Assembly: GCF_021698975.1 (NCBI RefSeq)
Contig: NZ_SSXA01000010.1
Coordinates: forward strand, 1 to 64,000
Direction: 5' to 3'
DNA from: Blastococcus sp. KM273128
GTDB taxonomy: Bacteria > Actinomycetota > Actinomycetes > Mycobacteriales > Geodermatophilaceae
Length of the DNA: 64,000 nt
The notes beneath the pieces were generated by a model. That model was not told the DNA's origin and ran no database searches. It worked only from the letters and a program-made list of their open reading frames with translations. The first letter of the stretch is position 1. The number at the start of each line of letters is the position of its first letter. The translations under genes were made by a program, and so were the position numbers. Shown here in pieces: positions 54,072 to 63,372 of this stretch.

Positions 54072-56189
54072 GTGCGCACGTCCACCGAGCTCAGGCCCAC
54101 CCAGGGGCGCTTCCGCGTCGTCAGCGACTTCGAGCCCTCGGGTGACCAGCCGGCCGCCATCGAGGGGCTCGCCCAGCGGGTGAACGCGGGGGAGAAGGAC
54201 GTCGTCCTCCTCGGCGCCACCGGTACCGGCAAGTCGGCCACGACGGCCTGGCTGATCGAGAAGGTGCAGCGCCCGACGCTGGTCATGGCGCCGAACAAGA
54301 CCCTCGCCGCGCAGCTGGCCAACGAGTTCCGCGAACTGCTCCCCGACAACGCCGTGGAGTACTTCGTCTCCTACTACGACTACTACCAGCCCGAGGCCTA
54401 CGTCCCGCAGACCGACACCTACATCGAGAAGGACTCCTCGATCAACGAGGAGGTCGAGCGGCTGCGGCACTCGGCGACGAACAGCCTGTTCACCCGGCGG
54501 GACGTCGTCGTGGTGGCCACCGTCTCGTGCATCTACGGCCTGGGCACGCCGCAGGAGTACGTCGAGCGGGCGCTGAAGATCCGGGTGGGGGAGGAGCGCG
54601 ACCGCGACGAGCTGCTGCGCACCCTGGTCACCGAGCAGTACACCCGCAACGACCTCTCGTTCACGCGCGGCACCTTCCGGGTCCGCGGCGACACGATCGA
54701 GGTCTTCCCGGTGTACGAGGAGCTCGCCGTCCGCATCGAGATGTTCGGCGACGAGGTGGAGCGGCTCTACTACCTGCACCCGCTGACCGGCGAGGTGGTG
54801 CGCGAGGTGGAGGAGATCTTCGTCTTCCCGGCGAGCCACTACGTCGCCGGCCCCGAGCGCATGGAGCGCGCGATCGGCTCGATCGAGGCAGAGCTCGAGC
54901 AGCGGCTGGCGGAGCTGGAGAAGCAGGGCAAGCTGCTGGAAGCCCAGCGGCTGCGCATGCGCACCACCTACGACATCGAGATGATGCGCCAGGTCGGCTT
55001 CTGCTCCGGCATCGAGAACTACTCGCGGCACATCGACGGGCGCGCGCCCGGCAGCGCCGGCTCCTGCCTCCTCGACTACTTCCCCGACGACTTCCTGCTC
55101 GTGATCGACGAGTCGCACGTGACCGTGCCGCAGATCGGCGGCATGTACGAGGGCGACATGAGCCGCAAGCGCACCCTCGTCGACCACGGCTTCCGGCTGC
55201 CCTCGGCGATGGACAACCGCCCGCTCAAGTGGGAGGAGTTCACCGACCGGATCGGCCAGACGGTCTACCTGTCGGCCACGCCGGGGGACTACGAGCTGGG
55301 CCGGACGCAGGGCGAGGTGGTCGAGCAGGTCATCCGGCCGACCGGCCTGGTCGACCCCGAGGTCGTGGTGAAGCCGACCAAGGGCCAGATCGACGACCTC
55401 GTGCACGAGATCCGGCTGCGCACCGAGAAGGACGAGCGGGTCCTGGTCACCACGCTCACCAAGAAGATGGCCGAGGACCTCACCGACTACCTGCTCGAGC
55501 TCGGCATCAAGGTGCGCTACCTGCACTCCGAGGTCGACACCCTGCGGCGGGTGGAGCTGCTCCGCGAGCTGCGGCAGGGCGAGTACGACGTGCTGGTGGG
55601 CATCAACCTGCTCCGGGAGGGGCTCGACCTGCCCGAGGTGTCCCTGGTGGCGATCCTCGACGCCGACAAGGAGGGCTTCCTCCGGTCGGGCCGCTCGCTC
55701 ATCCAGACCATCGGCCGCGCGGCGCGCAACGTGTCGGGTCAGGTGCACATGTACGCCGACAAGATCACCCCCTCGATGGCGCAGGCGATCGAGGAGACCA
55801 ACCGGCGCCGCGAGCGGCAGATCGCCTACAACACGGAACGGGGGGTCGACCCCCAGCCGCTGCGGAAGAAGATCGTCGACATCCTCGACGGCATCTACCG
55901 GGACGCCAGCGAGGCCGAGGGGGCCACCGAGCTGCTCGGCGGCTCCGGCCGGCAGCAGTCGCGTGGCAAGTCCCCGGTCCCCGGGCTGTCGTCGAAGGCC
56001 AGGGCGAAGGCCGGCTCGATCGACGTCCAGGGCCTGCCGCGCAACGAGCTGGCGGACATGATCACGCAGATGAACGAGCAGATGCTGGCCGCCGCCCGGG
56101 AGCTGCAGTTCGAGGTCGCCGCACGCCTGCGCGACGAGCTGAACGAGCTGAAGAAGGAGCTGCGCCAGTTCGACGCCGCGCACGCCTGA
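54072..56189 (+). CDS. uvrB: Excinuclease ABC subunit UvrB
   Basis: DNA-damage-verifying helicase-like subunit of nucleotide excision repair. It loads at lesions with UvrA and recruits UvrC. The 705-aa protein shows Walker [11 protein letters not shown] (motif I), the beta-hairpin region [25 protein letters not shown], motif II VIDESH, motif III YLSATPG, motifs IV-VI ([35 protein letters not shown]) and a C-terminal UVR domain ([31 protein letters not shown]) that binds UvrC. The start follows a leaderless-type -10. Upstream in-frame codons are a GC artefact. Confidence 0.97.
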   Translation: MRTSTELRPTQGRFRVVSDFEPSGDQPAAIEGLAQRVNAGEKDVVLLGATGTGKSATTAWLIEKVQRPTLVMAPNKTLAAQLANEFRELLPDNAVEYFVSYYDYYQPEAYVPQTDTYIEKDSSINEEVERLRHSATNSLFTRRDVVVVATVSCIYGLGTPQEYVERALKIRVGEERDRDELLRTLVTEQYTRNDLSFTRGTFRVRGDTIEVFPVYEELAVRIEMFGDEVERLYYLHPLTGEVVREVEEIFVFPASHYVAGPERMERAIGSIEAELEQRLAELEKQGKLLEAQRLRMRTTYDIEMMRQVGFCSGIENYSRHIDGRAPGSAGSCLLDYFPDDFLLVIDESHVTVPQIGGMYEGDMSRKRTLVDHGFRLPSAMDNRPLKWEEFTDRIGQTVYLSATPGDYELGRTQGEVVEQVIRPTGLVDPEVVVKPTKGQIDDLVHEIRLRTEKDERVLVTTLTKKMAEDLTDYLLELGIKVRYLHSEVDTLRRVELLRELRQGEYDVLVGINLLREGLDLPEVSLVAILDADKEGFLRSGRSLIQTIGRAARNVSGQVHMYADKITPSMAQAIEETNRRRERQIAYNTERGVDPQPLRKKIVDILDGIYRDASEAEGATELLGGSGRQQSRGKSPVPGLSSKARAKAGSIDVQGLPRNELADMITQMNEQMLAAARELQFEVAARLRDELNELKKELRQFDAAHA

Positions 56190-56320
56190 GCAGGCGCCGC
56201 CGGCCCGCTCTCGAAGCCGCGCAGGGATCGGGCTTCGCCCGGGAACAACACCGCGGGCTCGCGCGTTGATGCCGGCGAACCACACGGACCGTGCGGGCGC
56301 TTCGGCGTGCGCGGTCCGGT

Positions 56321-56463
56321 TCGTGGAGGGGAGTATCCCCCCGCGGTCGGGTCGTCAGTACGAGTCCGGGGGAGCCCCCGCGCTCCGGCCCGCCGGCCGC
56401 CGGATCCGTCCGGTGGTGGGAGAGACCTCCGGCACTGACGTACATCCGCCAGTTCCCGGAGGT
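56321..56463 (+). promoter_or_regulatory. Manganese (yybP-ykoY class) riboswitch 1, upstream of terC copy 1
   Basis: The conserved 5' GGGGAGTA core (56328-56335) and 3' GAGA-CCTCC block (56422-56430) are separated by about 85 bases of GC-rich hairpins. GGAGG at 56325-56329 can pair with CCTCC at 56426-56430 (P1). The same ACCTCCGG (56425-56432) is exactly complementary to CCGGAGGT at 56456-56463, which contains the ribosome site for TTG 56468. The two pairings exclude each other. Metal binding that stabilises P1 would free the ribosome site. Confidence 0.85.
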
Positions 56464-56467
56464 TTTC

Positions 56468-57631
56468 TTGGACGTCCCGTTCTGGGTGTGGGCGATCACG
56501 GTCACCGCGATCGTCGCCATGCTCGCTTTCGACTTCTTCGGCCACGTGCGCACCCCGCACGCGCCGACCCTGCGTGAATCGGCGACGTGGTCGGCGATCT
56601 ACGTGGCGCTCGCCGTCGTCTTCGGCATCCTGATCTGGATCTTCTACGGCCCGACGTTCGCCGGTGAGTACTTCGCCGGCTACGTCACCGAGAAGAGTCT
56701 CTCGGTGGACAACCTCTTCGTGTTCGTCCTGATCATGGCGAGCTTCGCCGTGCCCCGGGAGCTGCAGCAGAAGGTGCTGCTGTTCGGCATCGCCTTCGCG
56801 CTGGTGCTGCGCACGATCTTCATCGCCGTGGGTGCCGCCGCGATCGAGAACTTCAGCTGGGTCTTCTACATCTTCGGCGCGATCCTCGTCTACACCGCCT
56901 GGGTGCAGGCGCGCAGCGGGGGGCACGACGACTCCGAGGAGTTCGAGGAGAACGCCGTCCTCCGGTTCGCGCGCAAGCGCCTGCGGACGACGGAGGAGTA
57001 CCACTCCGACCGGATGGTGGTGATGCAGGCCGGCAAGCGGTACCTGACGCCGCTGGCCATCGCGCTGATCGCCATCGGCACGGCCGACGTCATCTTCGCG
57101 GTCGACTCGATCCCCGCCATCTTCGGCCTCACCCAGGAGGCCTACCTGGTCTTCTCGGCCAACGCCTTCGCCCTCCTCGGGCTGCGGCAGCTGTTCTTCC
57201 TGATCGACGGCCTGCTCGACCGGCTGGTCTACCTCAGCTACGGCCTCTCGGTCATCCTCGGCTTCATCGGGATCAAGCTGCTCATCCACGCGCTGCACAA
57301 GAACGAGCTGCCTTTCATCAACGGCGGTGAGCCGTGGACGGTCGTCCCCGAGGTGCCGATCTCCATCTCGCTGGCGGTCATCGGCGTCACCCTGCTGGTC
57401 ACGACGGTCGCGAGCCTGGCGAAGAGCCGGCGCGACCAGGCCGAGCACGAGGCGCTGCGGGCCGGGGCGACCCCGCCGGCCCCGCACGGCCTCGCCGCCG
57501 CCGAGCGGCCCGGGGGCGGGGACCCGCAGGTGGGGCTGCACGCCCCTGACGGGGACCCGCTGGGCCAGGGCGTGGGCCGCGAGCACGCCGGCACCGACCG
57601 GCACCGCGGCGAGGGCGGCGCCGGGCGGTAG
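56468..57631 (+). CDS. TerC-family membrane protein, copy 1 (probable Mn2+ exporter)
   Basis: A 387-aa polytopic protein of the TerC/Alx family, implicated in manganese efflux or metalation of exported enzymes. Conserved acidic membrane motifs are visible: FDFFGHV, EYFAGYVTEKSLSVDNLFVFVLIM and ADVIFAVDSIPAIFGLTQE. The last 70 residues are hydrophilic. The start is TTG 56468, five bases after the GGAGGT site and followed by DVPFWVWA, which aligns with MDVPFWVWA of copy 2. Earlier in-frame starts lie inside the riboswitch. The two copies are about three quarters identical by eye. Confidence 0.9.
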   Translation: MDVPFWVWAITVTAIVAMLAFDFFGHVRTPHAPTLRESATWSAIYVALAVVFGILIWIFYGPTFAGEYFAGYVTEKSLSVDNLFVFVLIMASFAVPRELQQKVLLFGIAFALVLRTIFIAVGAAAIENFSWVFYIFGAILVYTAWVQARSGGHDDSEEFEENAVLRFARKRLRTTEEYHSDRMVVMQAGKRYLTPLAIALIAIGTADVIFAVDSIPAIFGLTQEAYLVFSANAFALLGLRQLFFLIDGLLDRLVYLSYGLSVILGFIGIKLLIHALHKNELPFINGGEPWTVVPEVPISISLAVIGVTLLVTTVASLAKSRRDQAEHEALRAGATPPAPHGLAAAERPGGGDPQVGLHAPDGDPLGQGVGREHAGTDRHRGEGGAGR

Positions 57632-57637
57632 TTCCGG

Positions 57638-57677
57638 GGGCGCCGGGGTACGGTGAGCGCCACGTACCCCGGCGCCC
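57638..57677 (+). terminator. Terminator between the two terC units, 15-bp perfect stem
   Basis: GGGCGCCGGGGTACG pairs with CGTACCCCGGCGCCC across a ten-base loop, six bases after the first terC stop. It insulates the second riboswitch unit. Confidence 0.8.
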
Positions 57678-57711
57678 GCACCCGACGGCGCGTGCTCGGC
57701 GACGGGAGCGC

Positions 57712-57848
57712 GTGGTGGAGGGGAGTATCCCCCCGCGGCAGCGTCGTCATCACGAGGTCCCCATGGCCTCCGGTGCTGCCGGTCGCCGGTCCCGACCGGC
57801 GGCGGGAGAGACCTCCGGTGCCAGGCGGATGGCTGCTATGCCGGAGGT
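57712..57848 (+). promoter_or_regulatory. Manganese (yybP-ykoY class) riboswitch 2, upstream of terC copy 2
   Basis: Same layout as the first: GTGGTGGAGGGGAGTATCC at the 5' side and GGGAGAGACCTCCGG at the 3' side. GGAGG 57717-57721 can pair with CCTCC 57812-57816. ACCTCCGG 57811-57818 is complementary to CCGGAGGT 57841-57848, the ribosome site ten bases before ATG 57858. The core blocks are conserved between the copies while the hairpins between them differ. Confidence 0.85.
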
Positions 57849-57857
57849 TCTACTGCA

Positions 57858-59003
57858 ATGGACGTGCCCTTCTGGGTGTGGGCGGTCACCGTCGGCGCCA
57901 TCGTCGGCATGCTCGTCTTCGACTTCTACGGCCACGTGCGGACGCCGCACGCGCCGACGCTGCGGGAATCCGCCACGTGGTCGGCGATCTACGTGGGGAT
58001 CGCGGTCCTCTTCGGCCTGATCGTCCTGTGGGCCTACGGCGGCACCTACGGCGGTGAGTACTTCGCCGGCTACATCACCGAGAAGAGCCTCTCGGTGGAC
58101 AACCTGTTCGTCTTCGTCCTCATCATGGCGAGCTTCGCCGTGCCCCGGGCGCTGCAGCAGAAGGTGCTGCTGTTCGGCATCGCCTTCGCGCTGGTGCTGC
58201 GCACGATCTTCATCTTCGTCGGCGCGGCCGCGATCGAGAACTTCAGCTGGGTCTTCTACATCTTCGGCGGCTTCCTGATCTACACCGCGTGGGCGCAGGC
58301 CCGCAGCGGTGGCCATGACGAGGACGAGGAGTTCAAGGAGAACCTCCTCCTCCGGCTCACCCGCAAGGCCGTGCCGACGACCGACGACTACCACGGGGAC
58401 CGCATGGTCACCAAGGTGCAGGGCAAGCGGTACATCACGCCGCTGGCCATCGCGCTGGTGGCCATCGGCAGCGCCGACATCCTGTTCGCGGTCGACTCCA
58501 TCCCGGCGATCTTCGGGCTGACCCAGGAGACCTACCTGGTCTTCACCGCCAACGCCTTCGCGCTGCTCGGCCTGCGCCAGCTGTTCTTCCTCATCGACGG
58601 GCTGCTGGACCGGCTCGTCTACCTCGCCTACGGCCTGGCCGTGATCCTGGGCTTCATCGGCGTCAAGCTGCTCATCCACGCCCTGCACGAGAACGAGCTG
58701 CCGTTCATCAACGGCGGTGAGCACGTCACCGTCGTCCCGGAGATCCCCACCTGGCTCTCGCTGACGGTCATCCTGGTCACCCTGCTGATCACCACGGTCG
58801 CCAGCCTGGCCAAGAACCGCCGCGACCGGATCGAGGGGTACACGAGCCCGACCGGCGCCGCCGACCCGGGCGCCGACCGGACCGGGCGCAACGTCGCCGC
58901 GCCGGGCAGCCACGACGGCCTGGACACCCCCGGTCACGGCGACGGCCCGCCGGACCCCCGCAACGCGCCGGTGACCTCCCGGGACGACCGCTCCGGCGAG
59001 TGA
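57858..59003 (+). CDS. TerC-family membrane protein, copy 2 (probable Mn2+ exporter)
   Basis: A 381-aa paralogue of the preceding gene with the same membrane motifs (FDFYGHV, EYFAGYITEKSLSVDNLFVF, ADILFAVDSIPAIFGLTQE). It differs mainly in the cytoplasmic loop (RSGGHDEDEEFKENLLLRL) and the disordered Pro/Gly/Asp tail. The ATG start is set by the second riboswitch. The copies could differ in partner or in threshold, since each has its own switch and terminator. Confidence 0.92.
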   Translation: MDVPFWVWAVTVGAIVGMLVFDFYGHVRTPHAPTLRESATWSAIYVGIAVLFGLIVLWAYGGTYGGEYFAGYITEKSLSVDNLFVFVLIMASFAVPRALQQKVLLFGIAFALVLRTIFIFVGAAAIENFSWVFYIFGGFLIYTAWAQARSGGHDEDEEFKENLLLRLTRKAVPTTDDYHGDRMVTKVQGKRYITPLAIALVAIGSADILFAVDSIPAIFGLTQETYLVFTANAFALLGLRQLFFLIDGLLDRLVYLAYGLAVILGFIGVKLLIHALHENELPFINGGEHVTVVPEIPTWLSLTVILVTLLITTVASLAKNRRDRIEGYTSPTGAADPGADRTGRNVAAPGSHDGLDTPGHGDGPPDPRNAPVTSRDDRSGE

Positions 59004-59007
59004 GCCG

Positions 59008-59036
59008 GGGGCGGCCGGCCGTGGTCCGGCCGCCCC
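59008..59036 (+). terminator. Terminator after terC copy 2, 11-bp perfect stem
   Basis: GGGGCGGCCGG pairs with CCGGCCGCCCC across a seven-base loop, five bases after the stop. Confidence 0.8.
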
Positions 59037-59068
59037 TGCCACCGGCCGGCCGGGGTGGGGCGCTCGGC

Positions 59069-59074
59069 TAGCGT
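59069..59074 (+). promoter_or_regulatory. -10 hexamer of a probable leaderless promoter (S9 peptidase)
   Basis: TAGCGT, seven bases, then ATG at 59082. Confidence 0.5.
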
Positions 59075-59081
59075 CGCGGGC

Positions 59082-61043
59082 ATGCGCCCGTCGGACCTCG
59101 CCCTCCTGCGGACGCCGGGGACGGCGACGGTCTCGCCCGACGGGCGGATCGCGGTGGTCGCCGTGCGCTGGCCCGACCCGGGGACCGACGGCTACCGGAG
59201 CCAGCTCTGGGCCGTGCCCACCGACGGCTCCGCGCCGGCCCGCCCGCTCACCACCGGCCGGCACGACACCGATCCGAGCTTCTCCCCGGACGGGCGCTGG
59301 CTGGCCTACCTCGGCACGGAGCCCGGCCGGAGCCCCCAGGTGACGGTGCTGCCGGCGGCCGGCGGGGCGCCGCGCCGGCTGACCGACCACCCGCTGGGGG
59401 CCGGGGCGCCGGCGTGGGCCCCGGACTCCCGCCGCCTCGCGTACGTGGCCCGCGTGCCCGGGCACGGGCCGGGTGGCACGGCGCCGGAGGCGGACCCGGC
59501 TGCGCAACCGCCCCGGCTGATCACCACGCTGGCGTACCGGCGCGAGGGCATCGGCTACCTGCGCGATCGGCCGGCCCAGGTCTTCGTGGTGGACCTGCCG
59601 GCCGACTTCGCCGACGACGCCGCCCCGCCACCGGCACCGGTCCAGGTGACGTCGGGCCCCGCCGACTGCGCCGACGTCGCCTGGCGCCCGGACGGCGGGG
59701 AGCTCGCCTTCGTGTCGGCGCGGCACGACCGCGCCGCAGCCGACCTGGTGCGCGACGTCCACGCCGTCCGCCCCGACGGCGCCGGGCTGCGGCGGGTGAC
59801 CGACGGCCGGGGGAGCTGCTCGCGTCCGGCCTGGACCCCGGACGGCGGCTCGATCGTGCTCACCGCGGTCCCGAACCTGGGGCCTGACGGGGTGGACGTG
59901 GTGGCGCGGGCGGCCGTGCCGTGCCGCGTTCCGGCCGAGGGCGGCCCGCTCACCGCGCTCCTGGACCCGGAGCGGCACGCCCGGGGCGACGCGACCCCGG
60001 CGACCGTGCTGGCCGACGGGGCGGTGCTGGTCGGTGACCAGCGGCGGGGTTCGGTGGAGCTGCTGCGGGTGCCCCTGGACGGCGGGGCCCCGGAGACGCT
60101 GGTCGGGGGGTCGTTCACCGTGCGCGGGATCGCGGCGGCGGGCGGGGTCGTCGTCGCCACCGTGGCGCACGACCGCTCAGCCGGGGAGCTCGTGGCCCTG
60201 CGCGACGGCGGGCGCCGGCTCCTGACCGGGTTCGGCCGCGAGCTCGGCGCGACCGGGCGGCTGCACCGCATGCGCGAGTGCGCCGCCGAGGCGCCCGACG
60301 GGTACCCGGTGCACGGCTGGGTCGCCCTTCCCGCGGGGGAGGGGCCCCACCCGGTGCTGCTCGTGCTCCACGGCGGGCCCTTCCGCCAGCACGGGTGGGA
60401 GCTGGACGAGGACACCCAGGTGCTGGCCTCGGCCGGCTACGCCGTCGTGCGGTGCAACCCCCGCGGTTCGTCCGGGTACGGCGCGGCGCACGGGCGGGCG
60501 ATCCGGGGCGCGTGGGGCGGTCCGGACGCCGACGACGTCCTGGCGCTCCTCGACGCGGTGCTCGCCGACCCCGCGCTGGACGCCGGCCGCGTGGGCGTCG
60601 CGGGGGGTGGCTACGGCGGTTCCCTCGCCGCGCTGCTCACCGGCCGCACGGACCGGTTCGCGGCGGCCGTCGTGGAGCGCGCGCTCACCGACCCGGCGTC
60701 CTTCACGGGCAGCTCGGACGCCGGGTGGTACCTCGTGGACGCGCACCTGGGCACCGAGCCGGAGCAGGTGCGGGCGCAGAGCCCGGTGGCCCGGGCGGGC
60801 CGGACGCCCACTCTGGTCGTCGCCGCGGAGGGGGACCTGCGCACGCCGCTGGACCAGGCGCAGCGACTGCACGTCGACCTGGTGCGCCGCGGCGTCCCCG
60901 CGGAGCTGCTCGTCTTCCCCGGCGAGGGGCACGACCTCCCGGCCGCCGGGCGGCCGCGGCACCGCGTGGCACGCCTGGAGCACCTGCTGCGGTGGTGGGA
61001 ACGGTGGTTGCCGGTGCGCGCGGGGCACGCCGCTCGGGACTGA
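59082..61043 (+). CDS. Prolyl-oligopeptidase-family (S9) protein lacking the nucleophile serine
   Basis: A 653-aa cytoplasmic protein with an N-terminal WD40/TolB-like propeller (TVSPDGRIAVVAVRW, DPSFSPDGRWLAYLG, APAWAPDSRRLAYVA, DVAWRPDGGELAFVS) and a C-terminal S9 alpha/beta-hydrolase domain (VLLVLHGGPFRQHGWELDED, NPRGSSGYG). The nucleophile elbow, normally GGSYGG, reads GGGYGGS: residue 510 is Gly (GGC), where Ser would be AGC. The Asp (AAEGDLRTPLDQ) and His (FPGEGHDLP) are present. As written it cannot be a normal serine peptidase. It may be a pseudoenzyme, unless Ser 514 is used. No signal peptide is seen. Confidence 0.88.
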   Translation: MRPSDLALLRTPGTATVSPDGRIAVVAVRWPDPGTDGYRSQLWAVPTDGSAPARPLTTGRHDTDPSFSPDGRWLAYLGTEPGRSPQVTVLPAAGGAPRRLTDHPLGAGAPAWAPDSRRLAYVARVPGHGPGGTAPEADPAAQPPRLITTLAYRREGIGYLRDRPAQVFVVDLPADFADDAAPPPAPVQVTSGPADCADVAWRPDGGELAFVSARHDRAAADLVRDVHAVRPDGAGLRRVTDGRGSCSRPAWTPDGGSIVLTAVPNLGPDGVDVVARAAVPCRVPAEGGPLTALLDPERHARGDATPATVLADGAVLVGDQRRGSVELLRVPLDGGAPETLVGGSFTVRGIAAAGGVVVATVAHDRSAGELVALRDGGRRLLTGFGRELGATGRLHRMRECAAEAPDGYPVHGWVALPAGEGPHPVLLVLHGGPFRQHGWELDEDTQVLASAGYAVVRCNPRGSSGYGAAHGRAIRGAWGGPDADDVLALLDAVLADPALDAGRVGVAGGGYGGSLAALLTGRTDRFAAAVVERALTDPASFTGSSDAGWYLVDAHLGTEPEQVRAQSPVARAGRTPTLVVAAEGDLRTPLDQAQRLHVDLVRRGVPAELLVFPGEGHDLPAAGRPRHRVARLEHLLRWWERWLPVRAGHAARD

Positions 61044-61100
61044 GGCCCGACACGCCGTCATGGTCGATGACCCTGCGTATCGGCCGTGCAGCGGCGTGTC

Positions 61101-61114
61101 GTGACGTGGATCAC
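61101..61114. promoter_or_regulatory. CRP-type palindrome upstream of the M28 aminopeptidase
   Basis: GTGA-CGTGGA-TCAC matches the CRP/FNR-family half-site arrangement GTGA-N6-TCAC exactly. It lies 186 bases upstream of the aminopeptidase GTG in a 256-base gap with no other gene. Confidence 0.5.
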
Positions 61115-61299
61115 AGCAGATGCCCAGGTGGAACGCGGGAATGACGGCGCGTCACCGCGCGCCTGCGGAGCGGCCCCGGGGTTCCGGATCACGACCTGCC
61201 TCTATGCAAGCGGGTCGTCACTCCGGTGGAGTGCCGGTGCCGGCAACGACGCCGGCTCGCGGCCTCCGCGCCGCCGATCACCGATCGAAGGGATCGAGC

Positions 61300-62949
61300 G
61301 TGAACGAACGACGGACCGCGTCCGCACGACGGACGGCGGCTCGGACCATCGCACTGGGCACCAGCGGCGTCATGATCGCCCTGGCGCTCCCGGTCACCAC
61401 GGCGACCGCCGCGCCCCGGGACCCGTGCGACCGACGGCACAACAACACCTACGCCAAGCTGCTCGAGTGCGTGGACCTCGAGGACGTCCTCGAGCACCAG
61501 CGGGCCTTCCAGAAGATCGCCGACGACAGCGACGACCCGGTCTACCCCGGCACCCGCGCGGCCGGCACGGACGGCTACGCCGACAGCGTCGAGTACGTCG
61601 CCGGTCTGCTGAGGGACGCCCGCATGGACGTCACGCTGGACCCGGTGGAGGTCACGTTCGCCTTCCCCGCCGTGCTGCGGCAGCTGACGCCGGAGCCCGC
61701 GGAGTACGAGACCGGGCTCTTCTCCGGCAGCGGATCGGGCACCGTCGAGGGGCAGGTCATCCCCGTCGACATCAACCTCGAGGGCGACCGGGCCTCCAGC
61801 AGCGGGTGCGAGGCGGAGGACTTCAGCGCGCTGGACTTCACCGGGGACGCGGACATCGCTCTCGTCCAGCGCGGCACCTGCAACTTCGGCGACAAGGTGG
61901 TCAACGCGGAGGCCGCGGGGGCCGAGGCGGTGATCATCTTCAACCAGGGCAGCGCGCCGGACCGTTTCGAGCTGATCGTCGCCAACGCGGCGACCCTCGG
62001 GGACGGCAGCACGGTGCAGCACGGCATCCCGGTGGTCGGCGCCAGCTTCGACCAGGGCGTGGCCCTGGCGGCGGAGGGCTCGACCGCCTTCGTCGACGGC
62101 AGGATCGAGACCCGCACCGACTACAACGTCATCGCCGAGGTGCGGGGCCGGAACAAGGACAACGTCGTCATGGCCGGCGCGCACCTCGACAGCGTCATCG
62201 AGGGCCCCGGCATCAACGACAACGGTTCGGGTTCCGCGGCGCTGCTGGAGACGGCGCTGTCGATGGCCAGCCTCAAGCCGCACAACACCCTGCGCTTCGC
62301 CTGGTGGGCGGCGGAGGAGCAGGGGCTGGTCGGCTCGAACAGCTACGTGGCGAAGCAGCCGCAGAGCGAGCTGGACCGGATCGCCCTGTACATGAACTAC
62401 GACATGGTCGCCTCGCCGAACTACGTCCAGATGGTCTACGACTCGGACGAGTCGACCTGGGACGCGTCCGCCCCGATCCCCGAGGGCTCGACGGCGATCG
62501 AGGACGTCTACGAGTCCTTCTACACCAAGGTCGGCGTGCCCTACGACGACGCGGAGTACTCGGGTCGCAGCGACTACCAGGCGTTCATCAACGCGGGCAT
62601 CCCCTCCGGTGGGCTCTTCACCGGCGCGGAGGTCGTCAAGACCGAGCGGCAGGCGGAGATCTGGGGCGGCCGTGCGGGCGACCAGTTCGACCCGTGCTAC
62701 CACGAGGCCTGCGACACGATCGACAACCTCGCGCTGGACGCGCTGGACGTGAACAGCGACCTGATCGCCTTCGCGATGCTGACGTTCGCCTTCTCCACCG
62801 AGTCGGTGAACGGCGTGAAGGGCCGGCCGATCCCCGGGCCGGCGTTCGAGCTGCCGGCCCCGGCCGGCCCGGAGGGCACGTTCGAGGAGGCCGCCGGCGG
62901 CGGTGGCCTCGAGCACGACCACGTGCACGGTCACGACGTCCTGAGCTGA
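61300..62949 (+). CDS. Secreted M28-family zinc aminopeptidase with PA domain
   Basis: A 549-aa secreted metallopeptidase. Residues 1-39 are a signal peptide (SARRTAARTIALGTSGVMIA to TATAAPRD). A PA domain lies at about residues 150-270 (ALVQRGTCNFGDKVVNAEAAGAEAVIIFNQ). The M28 catalytic domain has zinc ligands in AGAHLDSV and GINDNGSG, the catalytic pair in WWAAEEQGLVGS, then YDMVASPN and the final His in CYHEACDT. The C-terminal tail is Gly/His-rich (EHDHVHGHD), possibly binding metal. GTG 61300 has AAGGGA upstream. Streptomyces-type aminopeptidases are close relatives. Confidence 0.93.
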   Translation: MNERRTASARRTAARTIALGTSGVMIALALPVTTATAAPRDPCDRRHNNTYAKLLECVDLEDVLEHQRAFQKIADDSDDPVYPGTRAAGTDGYADSVEYVAGLLRDARMDVTLDPVEVTFAFPAVLRQLTPEPAEYETGLFSGSGSGTVEGQVIPVDINLEGDRASSSGCEAEDFSALDFTGDADIALVQRGTCNFGDKVVNAEAAGAEAVIIFNQGSAPDRFELIVANAATLGDGSTVQHGIPVVGASFDQGVALAAEGSTAFVDGRIETRTDYNVIAEVRGRNKDNVVMAGAHLDSVIEGPGINDNGSGSAALLETALSMASLKPHNTLRFAWWAAEEQGLVGSNSYVAKQPQSELDRIALYMNYDMVASPNYVQMVYDSDESTWDASAPIPEGSTAIEDVYESFYTKVGVPYDDAEYSGRSDYQAFINAGIPSGGLFTGAEVVKTERQAEIWGGRAGDQFDPCYHEACDTIDNLALDALDVNSDLIAFAMLTFAFSTESVNGVKGRPIPGPAFELPAPAGPEGTFEEAAGGGGLEHDHVHGHDVLS

Positions 62950-62965
62950 CCTCTCCCCGGTGACG

Positions 62966-63009
62966 CGAGCCGTCGCCGACGTCCTCCCGGGGACGTCGGC
63001 GGCGGCTCG
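62966..63009 (+). terminator. Terminator after the aminopeptidase, 19-bp stem
   Basis: CGAGCCGTCGCCGACGTCC pairs with GGACGTCGGCGGCGGCTCG with one wobble pair, 17 bases after the stop. Confidence 0.85.
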
Positions 63010-63044
63010 TGCCGTGCGGGGGTGCCGGCAGCGGGCGGTGGGCC

Positions 63045-63050
63045 TACCGT
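63045..63050 (+). promoter_or_regulatory. -10 hexamer of a probable leaderless promoter (96-aa gene)
   Basis: TACCGT, seven bases, then ATG at 63058. Confidence 0.5.
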
Positions 63051-63057
63051 GCGCAGG

Positions 63058-63348
63058 ATGGCGCTCATCTACCCGGTCCGGATCGACTCCCCGGAGCCCG
63101 ACGAGGACGCGGCCCCCGACTTCAACGAGCTCGCCGCCGACCTGTCCGACCAGTGGCTGGTCGAGGTGGACCTGGGCGAGGACGGCGACGACGCCTGCTT
63201 CGGCCCGCTCACCCCGCGGGCGGCGTGGGACCTCGCGCTCGGCGTGGAGGACCGGCGGCCGGAGTGGACGGTCTCGGTCCTCCCGCTGCACGTGCCCGGC
63301 ACCCCCGACGAGCTGGTCGCCCTCTTCGACGACGACGGCGAGGAGTAG
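63058..63348 (+). CDS. Small acidic hypothetical protein
   Basis: A 96-aa, strongly acidic protein (about 25 Asp/Glu). It starts MALIYPVRIDSPEPDEDAAP and has FNELAADLSDQWLVEVDLGEDG, then LTPRAAWDLALG and a final DDDGEE. It may be a small alpha/beta domain. I do not recognise it. The ATG is set by the leaderless-type -10, and a terminator stands just upstream, so it is a single-gene unit. It is convergent with the hydrolase at the window end. Confidence 0.7.
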   Translation: MALIYPVRIDSPEPDEDAAPDFNELAADLSDQWLVEVDLGEDGDDACFGPLTPRAAWDLALGVEDRRPEWTVSVLPLHVPGTPDELVALFDDDGEE

Positions 63349-63372
63349 CCGGGGCACGTGCCGGGCCGGAGG

